Part shown: in pieces, positions 7,791-15,624 of the stretch
Numbering within the stretch: position 1 is the stretch's first letter
Layout: each line of letters starts with the position of its first letter
Assembly: GCA_965207995.1 (NCBI GenBank)
Contig: OZ242299.1
Location: 1,302,001-1,366,000, forward strand
Direction: 5' to 3'
Origin: DAOUKH01 sp965207995
GTDB taxonomy: Bacteria > Chloroflexota > Dehalococcoidia > SHYB01
Length of the DNA stretch: 64,000 bases
Program-made: the position numbers and the translations under genes
The notes under the pieces: model-generated
What the model was told of the DNA's origin: nothing
Database searches by the model: none
Seen by the model: the letters and a program-made list of their open reading frames with translations, nothing else

Positions 7791-7932
7791 AGCGTAGCCC
7801 GATGGTGGGGCCTCGGGCCGCTGGCGTCAAGGGCCGCCGCGTTGTGCTGAAATCCGGCAATTTCCTTGAACTTCGTCCAAGCAGACATGCCACCCCGTAA
7901 CCGGCGCGCTTGCCACGTTCCGCCGCCCTTGC

Positions 7933-7938
7933 TACTAT
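7933..7938 (+). promoter_or_regulatory. -10 box TACTAT with leader stem-loop
   Basis: TTGCTACTATC lies 55 bases before the fmdB-like gene. A perfect 7-bp stem (TTGGCGC 7953-7959 with GCGCCAA 7966-7972, 6-base loop) follows in the predicted leader. The stem may affect translation or be incidental. Confidence 0.35.
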
Positions 7939-7992
7939 CAATTTGTTAGCACTTGGCGCAGATGAGCGCCAACCCCCTTCCCTGAGGAACCC

Positions 7993-8298
7993 ATGCCAAT
8001 CTACGAGTACGCCTGCGCCGACGGCCACCGCTTCGAGCGCCGTCAAGGCTTCGACGCCGCCCCCATCGCAGTCTGCCCCGTCTGCGAAGGCCGCTCGGAG
8101 CGCGTGCTCCACGCCCCCACCGTTCACTACAAGGGCAGCGGCTTCTACACCACCGACTACGGCCGCTCCGGCTCCTACAAGTCCGACTCCAAGAGCGAGT
8201 CCGGCGATGGCACGAAGTCCGACTCCTCCGCTAAGGACTCCGGCGAATCGAGCGGCTCCGAGAAGGCCACGGCGACCGCCACCAAGGACGCCGACTAA
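7993..8298 (+). CDS. FmdB-family zinc-ribbon-like small protein
   Basis: This 101-residue protein starts with the FmdB signature MPIYEYACADGHRFE, followed by a CPVC pair at residues 25-28 and the short VHYKGSGFYTTDYG segment that is nearly universal in the family. The usual first CxxC knuckle is reduced to one Cys (C8), with His12 nearby, so zinc binding may use C8, H12 and the CPVC pair. The last 45 residues are a Ser/Asp/Lys-rich low-complexity tail. FmdB proteins are putative regulatory or assembly proteins of unknown biochemical role. It is followed 17 bases later by dtd. Confidence 0.85.
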   Translation: MPIYEYACADGHRFERRQGFDAAPIAVCPVCEGRSERVLHAPTVHYKGSGFYTTDYGRSGSYKSDSKSESGDGTKSDSSAKDSGESSGSEKATATATKDAD

Positions 8299-8315
8299 CC
8301 CGGCGCGGCCCCCGC

Positions 8316-8807
8316 GTGCGCGCCCTCATTCAACGCGTTACCTCGGCCTCCGTCTCCGTTGACTCCGCCGTCGTCGGCCGCATCGGCCGTGGCCTCGCCC
8401 TCCTGATCGGCGTCGCCCGCGACGACGACGAGAGCGACGCCCGCTACCTCGTCGAGAAGACGGCCAACCTCCGCATCTTTCCCCAGAGCGAAGGGAGCCG
8501 GAGCGAGGGCGGCTTCGACGTCTCCGCCCTCGACTGCGGGGCCGAGGTCCTGCTGGTGAGCCAGTTCACGCTCCACGCGGGGACCCGCAAGGGCCGCCGC
8601 CCGTCCTTCACCGAGGCGGCCCCGCCGGAGCAGGCCGAGGCGCTGTTCGACAGGGTCGCCGACCTCTTCCGCGAGACCGGCCTGACCGTGGCCACGGGCC
8701 GCTTCCGCGCCTACATGAGCGTCGAGATACACAACGACGGTCCCGTCACCATCATGATCGACAGCGCCGACCGCCACCGCTCGCGCTCGGGCGGCCCGAA
8801 GGAGTAG
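8316..8807 (+). CDS. dtd: D-aminoacyl-tRNA deacylase
   Basis: This 163-residue protein is Dtd, which removes D-amino acids and glycine wrongly attached to tRNA. The start is GTG 8316 (MRALIQRVTSASVSVD). Both active-site motifs are present: SQFTLHA near residue 82 (catalytic SQxxL) and the cis-Gly-Pro loop NDGPVTIMID near residue 139. The family usually has about 145-150 residues; the extra residues form a short C-terminal tail and a small insertion (SEGSRSEGGF) near residue 50. It is probably co-transcribed with the fmdB-like gene. Confidence 0.95.
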   Translation: MRALIQRVTSASVSVDSAVVGRIGRGLALLIGVARDDDESDARYLVEKTANLRIFPQSEGSRSEGGFDVSALDCGAEVLLVSQFTLHAGTRKGRRPSFTEAAPPEQAEALFDRVADLFRETGLTVATGRFRAYMSVEIHNDGPVTIMIDSADRHRSRSGGPKE

Positions 8808-8837
8808 GCGCCGCTTCCTTCAGGAACCCCTTTACGC

Positions 8838-8843
8838 TACACT
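8838..8843 (+). promoter_or_regulatory. -10 box TACACT
   Basis: ACGCTACACT lies only 10 bases before the flavin reductase ATG, so the mRNA would be leaderless or nearly so. No ribosome site lies in between. Confidence 0.4.
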
Positions 8844-8853
8844 GCCCTCCGCC

Positions 8854-9354
8854 ATGACCGAGGACGCCGACAAGTACCGCTTCCGCGCCCTGTGGAGCAA
8901 TTTCCCTACCGGCGTCAGCGTCATCAGCTTCTACACCCCCGACGGGGGCATCCACGGCATCACCGCCAACTCCGTCTGCTCCGTCTCGCTCGACCCCCTG
9001 CTCATCCTCGTCTGCGTCGCCCACAACGCCCGCAGCTTCCCCATGCTCGACGCCAGCGACCGGTTCGTCATGAACTTCCTGGCCCAAGGGCAGGAGGAGC
9101 ATTCCAACTTCTTCGCGAGCAGCAAGACGGAGGGCGCCGGCCCCTTCGAGTGGGGCAAGACAGCCTCGGGCCTCCCGACGCTCAAGGGCGCCCTCGGCTT
9201 CATGGACTGCACCGTCCACGCCAAACACGAGGCGGGCGACCACACCATCTTCGTGGGGCGGGTCGACGAGATGAGCATCCGCGAGGGCGCCGAGCCGCTG
9301 GCCTACATCCAGGGGAAGTACACCAAGGTCGTCACGCCCGCATCCCTCCCGTAG
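8854..9354 (+). CDS. Flavin reductase-like domain protein (FMN-binding split barrel)
   Basis: This 166-residue protein is a member of the flavin reductase-like domain family. These reduce FMN or FAD with NAD(P)H and often supply two-component monooxygenases. Typical segments are FPTGVSVISFYTPDG near residue 17, GITANSVCSVSLDPLLILVCV near residue 34, DRFVMNFLAQGQ near residue 69, and the C-terminal HTIFVGRVDEM. No partner oxygenase is adjacent, although LLM-type oxidoreductases are encoded elsewhere in the window. The gene ends inside the first palindromic repeat of the following intergenic region. Confidence 0.88.
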   Translation: MTEDADKYRFRALWSNFPTGVSVISFYTPDGGIHGITANSVCSVSLDPLLILVCVAHNARSFPMLDASDRFVMNFLAQGQEEHSNFFASSKTEGAGPFEWGKTASGLPTLKGALGFMDCTVHAKHEAGDHTIFVGRVDEMSIREGAEPLAYIQGKYTKVVTPASLP

Positions 9355-9720
9355 GGGCGATTCACGAATCGCCCTCCGGCCTCTCCCCCTTCTGGGGAAC
9401 ACTAAGAGAGGGCCGGGGCGGGGCTTGTCCGAAAACCTCCCCGCAGGGGAGCACCTTAAGCCTCTCCCCCTCTGGGGGAGACTGAGAGAGGGCCGGGGTG
9501 GGGCGCGGGAGTCTTCCCTCTTCTCCCGTGGGGAGAAGATTGAGATGAGGGGCCCTCTGCCAGCCGCCACTGCCCATCCCACCCCGTGCGCGGTCGATGC
9601 CGCACCTCCCTGTAGGGGCGATTCGTGAATCGCCCTCCGGCCTCTCCCCCTCTGGGGGAGACTGAGAGAGGGCGCGCGCCGTCAAGCGCGCGGGCGCCCG
9701 AAGGGCGCCCAGTCTCTCCC
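9351..9720. repeat. Cluster of palindromic REP-like repeats
   Basis: The gap between the flavin reductase gene and the gyrA terminator is almost entirely repeat. Two copies of a TAGGGGCGATTC-type palindrome are at 9351-9374 and 9612-9634. Three copies of the CCTCTCCCCCTCTGGGGG hairpin family are at 9380-9412, 9461-9493 and 9641-9673. One copy of a TTCTCCCGTGGGGAGAA hairpin is at about 9516-9553. A GCGCGCGCC...GGCGCCC block is at 9671-9710. The same units recur near 14.2, 32.9, 34.1 and 38.8-39.3 kb. No coding sequence is supported here. Confidence 0.85.
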
Positions 9721-9742
9721 ACGCCAACATTGCGCAAAAGGA

Positions 9743-9766
9743 AAGAGGGCCCCGCGGGGCCCTCTT
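9743..9766 (-). terminator. Rho-independent terminator of gyrA
   Basis: An 11-bp perfect stem (AAGAGGGCCCC with GGGGCCCTCTT, 2-base loop) lies 22 bases after the gyrA stop. On the minus strand it is followed by a T-rich run (TTTCCTTTT), so it should end gyrA transcription. It may also work on the plus strand (CTTCTTCTT). Confidence 0.75.
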
Positions 9767-9787
9767 CTTCTTGCCTGCCGAACCGGA

Positions 9788-12262
<2,475 letters not shown>

Positions 12263-12287
12263 ACGCTCACCTCAAGAACGCCCGCGC

Positions 12288-12995
12288 TTACGGCTCTGGA
12301 TTCTCGCCAAATTCGCGGGCTGCCTCGACGAGGCCGGTGAAGAGCTTTCGGTGATGCCGCGGGACCTCATCACGACGTTCGGGATGCCACTGCACTCCCA
12401 CCACCCACCGGTGGCTGCTTCGGGGGCTATCGAGGGCCTCTATTATACCATCTCCTACAGAATAAGCCGATACCAAAAGCCCCGGCGCCTTTCCCTTGTG
12501 GGTAACGGCCTGATGATGCAGGCTGTTCACCTTCATGAACCCGCCGACGCCGACGATATTGGTGAGACGGCTCCCCGGCGGCACGAAGACCTCATGGTGG
12601 ACCGGCTCCCGCCCCGGCCCGTCGGGGTGGCGGTGGTCGGGGACGTGCTGCTCCAACGAGCCGCCCAGCACCACGTTGATCGCCTGCATCCCGCGGCAGA
12701 TGCCGAACACCGGCATGTCCCGCTCGATGGCCGCGCGAATCAACGCGAACTCGGTCGCGTCGCGGCCCCGCTTCACCCGCGTCTCGGGGTGACGCTCCTG
12801 GCCGTAGAGTCCGGGGTCCACGTCGCCGCCGCCGGTGAGCAGGAGCCCGCTCACCTCTCCGAGCACCTCTTGAACCGGTCGTTCCGCGGAGAGGTCGATG
12901 ACGATAGGGGCGCCGCCCGCGTCCTCCACGGCTTCCGCGTACAGGGCGGCGGGCTCCTCGCGGGATTCGGTGACACCGATCAACGGGCGGGCCAT
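12288..12995 (-). CDS. Gamma-glutamyl-gamma-aminobutyrate hydrolase-like (class I glutamine amidotransferase fold)
   Basis: This 235-residue protein belongs to peptidase family C26 (PuuD-like), which hydrolyses gamma-glutamyl amide bonds. The chosen ATG gives the family N-terminus MARPLIGVTESREEP. The oxyanion segment LLLTGGGDVDPGLYG is near residue 52, the nucleophile Cys is in VFGICRGMQAINVVLGG near residue 100, and the His-Glu pair is in VGVQWHPE near residue 205. The upstream in-frame extension runs into the insertion sequence and is not coding. It lies directly before gyrA and may share its transcript. The IS110 element sits about 46 bases before its start and may have changed its promoter region. 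Confidence 0.88.
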   Translation of the reverse strand: MARPLIGVTESREEPAALYAEAVEDAGGAPIVIDLSAERPVQEVLGEVSGLLLTGGGDVDPGLYGQERHPETRVKRGRDATEFALIRAAIERDMPVFGICRGMQAINVVLGGSLEQHVPDHRHPDGPGREPVHHEVFVPPGSRLTNIVGVGGFMKVNSLHHQAVTHKGKAPGLLVSAYSVGDGIIEALDSPRSSHRWVVGVQWHPERRDEVPRHHRKLFTGLVEAAREFGENPEP

Positions 12996-13056
12996 GGCGT
13001 CAGGATACCAGCCCAGCTTACGGTACGTATCCCTATCCCCCTTGTATGGTGATGAG

Positions 13057-13208
13057 AAGGCGGGGCAGGCCGTCTCCCCCTGGGTCCGCAGAGACCGTGG
13101 GAGAGCTTGACCGCCCCGCCCCCCATTCACCTGTCCTGCCGGCAGCCCGAACAGTTGCCTGAGCCGAATGCCGAGCTCGCATTGCAAGGCAGGGCACGGC
13201 AGGACAGA
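13057..13208 (+). ncRNA. Predicted IS110 bridge RNA (target- and donor-binding loops)
   Basis: The non-coding left end folds into two stem-loops. Loop 1 has a stem of GGCGGGGC 13059-13066 with GCCCCGCC 13113-13120 and an inner hairpin GGTC/GACC at 13083-13096. Its 5' side 13073-13081 (TCTCCCCCT) equals the left target plus core 13034-13042 at 8 of 9 positions, and its 3' side 13097-13105 (GTGGGAGAG) is complementary to core plus right target 14177-14185 (one G-U pair). Loop 2 has an 11-bp perfect stem, 13131-13141 with 13197-13207. Its 5' side 13151-13158 (ACAGTTGC) equals the right end of the element 14170-14177, and its 3' side 13183-13188 (TGCAAG) pairs with 13041-13046 at the left end. 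This is the guide layout known for the IS621 bridge RNA. RNA ends are estimates; a separate 5' stem-loop as in IS621 was not seen. Confidence 0.8.
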
Positions 13209-13221
13209 AGGAGCATACCGC

Positions 13222-14160
13222 ATGGAATCGACCCTCTGCATCGGCATCGACGTCTCTCAGGAATGGCTCGATCTGAGCGCTTACCCCACCGGACAAGTCC
13301 GGCGCTTCAGGACGACCCCCGCCGGCCTCCGCTCCCTCTCCAAGTACTGCCGCGACGCACAGCCACGGATCATCGCATTCGAGGCCTCCGGCGGCTACGA
13401 ACGTCCCCTCGCCGACTCACTCGCTCAGGCGAAACTCCCCTTCGTGGTCCTCAATCCTCGCAACGTCCGCAGCTACGCACGCTCCGTCGGCGTCCTGGCC
13501 AAGACGGACCGCATCGACGCCGCCGTGATCGCCCGGTTCGCCTCCGTCAACCAGCTCAGCCCGAAGGCGCCGCCCTCGGCCGCCGAACGGGAGGCGCGCG
13601 ACCTGGTCACCCGCCGCAACCAACTCGTCGCAAATCAGACCCGCGAACTGCACCATGCCCGCCACGCCACCGGCCCAAGCCTGGCCAGCACGCAGCGCCA
13701 GCTCGCCTTCCTCAAGCAGGAGATCGCCGCCATTGAGCAGGCCTTGCGGCAGGTGATCGAGCGGGACGCCGCCCTCCGTGTGCGCTGGGAGCGGCTGCTG
13801 AGCGTGCCGGGAGTCGGTGCGCTCCTGGCCGGCGTGTTGGTGGCGACGCTGCCAGAGCTCGGACGGGTCAACCGGGAAGCGATCGCCATGTTGGCCGGTG
13901 TTGCGCCGCTCGCCCGTGACAGCGGGAAACGTGAGGGGAAGCGCTTCTGCTGGGGCGGGCGAGCCGTGGTGCGGTCAGCGCTCTACATGCCCATGCTCGC
14001 GGCGATCCAGCACAACGCCGTGCTGCCCGCGCTCTATCTAAGGCTGGTGGGCCGGGGCAAGCCGAAGAAGGTCGCCCTCGTCGCGTGCATGCGCAAGATG
14101 CTGACGATGCTCAACGCCATCCTTCGGGAGGAAACTGTCTGGAATCCACAAATCGCTTGA
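13222..14160 (+). CDS. IS110-family DEDD recombinase (transposase)
   Basis: This 312-residue protein is a bridge-RNA-guided recombinase of the IS110 group. The N-terminal RuvC-like domain has all four acidic residues: D10 (GIDVSQE), E54 (AFEASGGYE), D96 and D99 (KTDRIDA). A coiled-coil-like linker covers about residues 140-185. The C-terminal Transposase_20 domain has VPGVGALLAG near residue 195 and the nucleophilic Ser234 in LARDSGKREGK. All catalytic residues are intact, so the element may be active. The ATG at 13222 has a GAAGGAG site at 13207-13213, just after the bridge RNA. The stop codon lies inside the TTGACG box at the right end of the element. Confidence 0.96.
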   Translation: MESTLCIGIDVSQEWLDLSAYPTGQVRRFRTTPAGLRSLSKYCRDAQPRIIAFEASGGYERPLADSLAQAKLPFVVLNPRNVRSYARSVGVLAKTDRIDAAVIARFASVNQLSPKAPPSAAEREARDLVTRRNQLVANQTRELHHARHATGPSLASTQRQLAFLKQEIAAIEQALRQVIERDAALRVRWERLLSVPGVGALLAGVLVATLPELGRVNREAIAMLAGVAPLARDSGKREGKRFCWGGRAVVRSALYMPMLAAIQHNAVLPALYLRLVGRGKPKKVALVACMRKMLTMLNAILREETVWNPQIA

Positions 14161-14162
14161 CG
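14157..14162 (+). promoter_or_regulatory. Half-promoter (-35 TTGACG) at IS right end
   Basis: TTGACG lies at the right end of the IS110 element. If the ends are joined in a circle with one CT, it would stand exactly 18 bases before TATGGT (13045-13050) at the left end, making a sigma-70-like promoter that reads into the bridge RNA. In the integrated form the two halves are over 1 kb apart. Confidence 0.6.
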
Positions 14163-14177
14163 CGCAATCACAGTTGC

Positions 14178-14310
14178 TCTCCCGCTGGGAGAGGGTTGGG
14201 GTGAGGGCGGGGGGAGGAGCGGGGTGGTTCCTTCCTCTCCCCCTCTGGGGGAGATTGAGAGAGGGCGCGTGCCGCTAGGCGCGCGAGCGCCCGAAGGGTG
14301 CTGCTCCCTC
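14178..14310. repeat. REP-like palindromic repeats at the IS right flank
   Basis: The right half of the palindrome used as IS target (CTCTCCCGCTGGGAGAGG and GGTTGGGGTGAGGG) spans about 14177-14210. A CCTCTCCCCCTCTGGGGG-type hairpin follows at 14234-14265, then a GCGCGTGCCGCTAGGCGCG block to about 14306. These units match those near 9.4-9.7 and 39.0-39.3 kb. Confidence 0.8.
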
Positions 14311-14358
14311 CCGTGAGAAGGGCGACCCAAAAGTGTCCGCCTAGAGAAGCCCCGGTGC

Positions 14359-14364
14359 TACAAT
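14359..14364 (+). promoter_or_regulatory. Extended -10 box TGCTACAAT
   Basis: CCGGTGCTACAATGCGCC lies 22 bases before the DUF58 gene, identical over ten bases to the box at 5795-5804. Confidence 0.5.
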
Positions 14365-14385
14365 GCGCCTTCTCCGGGGGTGGCG

Positions 14386-15624
14386 ATGCAGCGGGCAAAG
14401 GTCCTGATCGTTCTGACGCTGCTCGTGCTTGGGTTCGGGCTCGCCACCGGATTCCCCGTCTTCTTCCGCATGTTCTACGTCTTCGGCCTGCTGCTCATCA
14501 TCGGGCTGGCTTGGACGGCGTTCCTGGTGCGGGGGATGCACGTCGAGGTCACCCGCGCCAACCTCCGCACCGTCGCCGGGCAATCGATTGCCGAGCACGT
14601 CCAGGTGCGCCGCGCCCGCCGGTGGCTCCAGGGCTTCATCGAAGTCCGCGAGTCGACCGACATGCCCATCGAACCGCCGGGGGCGGTCATCGGGCTCGGC
14701 GGCGGCGCCGACATGCGGATCGGCCTCGACGTTCCCTGCCCGATGCGCGGCCTCTATCGCCTCGGCCCCATGCAGGTCACCGCCTCCGACCCACTCGGCC
14801 TCTACAAGATGGAGCGCGGCGCGGGGCGGCGGAACCAGGTGGTCGTTCACCCCGAGACGATGGAGCTGCCCAACTTCGTCCTCCTCCCCGCCGACCTGCC
14901 CGCCGAGGGCTCCGTCCGCCGCCGCAGCCAGCACTCCACCACCAACGCCTACGGCATCCGCGACTACTACTGGGGCGACAGCCTCAACCGCATCTCATGG
15001 AAGGCGACGGCGCGGCATAGGCGGCTCATGGTCAAGGAGTTCGAGGTCGAGCCCGCCAACAACATCTGGGTGCTCGCCGACATGGAGCGCCGGGCCAACG
15101 CCGGCCCCGCCGGCCGCGACATCGAGGAGACCGTCGTCCGCGTGGCCGCCTCGATCTGCCGCCGCTACTCCGAGGGCGGCTACCCCGTCGGCCTTATGGC
15201 GCACGGCGACGAGCGCTTCGTCCTCGACGCGGAGCGCGGCTCCGACCACCTCATGCACATCATGGACGCGCTCGCCGCTATTCGAGCGCTGGGCAACCGC
15301 CCCCTGCTGGAGATGATCGCCGATCTGCACACGCGGGTGGGACGCTACACCTCCGTGGCGCTCATCACCGCCTCGCCCGACGACGAATGGCTCGACGGCG
15401 TCCGCCACCTGCTGCAGCGAAACGCCAGGGTGACCGCCGTCATCGTCGACGGCGACCCCGAGCGCGGCGGCTACCCCGACGCGGCCTACCGCACCGCCGC
15501 CACGAACACGCCCACCTACGTCATCAAGGCCGGTGCACGCGACCCCGAGGACCTCATCGCCGTCGCCCTCGGCGGGCGGGCGCGGCCCTTCGGCGCCTTC
15601 GCGCCCGAACGGACGGCCGGCTGA
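14386..15624 (+). CDS. DUF58 domain membrane-anchored protein
   Basis: This 412-residue protein has two membrane segments at the N-terminus (residues about 5-20 and 24-45) followed by a DUF58 domain. The diagnostic RDYYWGDSLNRISWKATARHRRLMVKEFE is near residue 195, and a von Willebrand A-like fold follows. DUF58 proteins usually work with a MoxR AAA ATPase and a transglutaminase-like membrane protein. Here the transglutaminase-like gene follows with a TGATG overlap, but no MoxR gene is adjacent. Start is ATG 14386 or GTG 14380. The biological role of such sets, probably assembly or processing at the cell envelope, is not settled. Confidence 0.85.
   Translation: MQRAKVLIVLTLLVLGFGLATGFPVFFRMFYVFGLLLIIGLAWTAFLVRGMHVEVTRANLRTVAGQSIAEHVQVRRARRWLQGFIEVRESTDMPIEPPGAVIGLGGGADMRIGLDVPCPMRGLYRLGPMQVTASDPLGLYKMERGAGRRNQVVVHPETMELPNFVLLPADLPAEGSVRRRSQHSTTNAYGIRDYYWGDSLNRISWKATARHRRLMVKEFEVEPANNIWVLADMERRANAGPAGRDIEETVVRVAASICRRYSEGGYPVGLMAHGDERFVLDAERGSDHLMHIMDALAAIRALGNRPLLEMIADLHTRVGRYTSVALITASPDDEWLDGVRHLLQRNARVTAVIVDGDPERGGYPDAAYRTAATNTPTYVIKAGARDPEDLIAVALGGRARPFGAFAPERTAG

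Larger units (their letters stand above)
13041..14178 (+). mobile_element. IS110-group insertion sequence with CT core at both ends
   Basis: The element runs from the CT at 13041-13042 to the CT at 14177-14178, about 1.14 kb. It holds one recombinase gene and a non-coding left end of about 180 bases. It has no terminal inverted repeats, as usual for the IS110 family. Removing it joins CCCC-CT on the left to CTCCCGCTGGG on the right, which rebuilds the palindromic repeat seen uninterrupted (opposite strand) at 39047-39083. The target is thus a REP-like palindrome cut at a CT dinucleotide, as known for IS621. Boundaries come from this reconstruction and from the guide matches in the bridge RNA, so they are predicted to base level but not verified against an empty site. 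Confidence 0.85.

Noticed and set aside
7947..7972. Possible CIRCE (HrcA) element TTAGCACTT... before the fmdB-like gene
   Set aside because: Only the left half resembles CIRCE; the right half lacks GAGTGCTAA. The visible structure is a short TTGGCGC/GCGCCAA hairpin.
14161..14310. IS1111-type arrangement with the guide RNA downstream of the recombinase
   Set aside because: The space after the recombinase stop within the element is under 20 bases, and the guide matches are all in the left non-coding end, so the element is of the IS110 group type.
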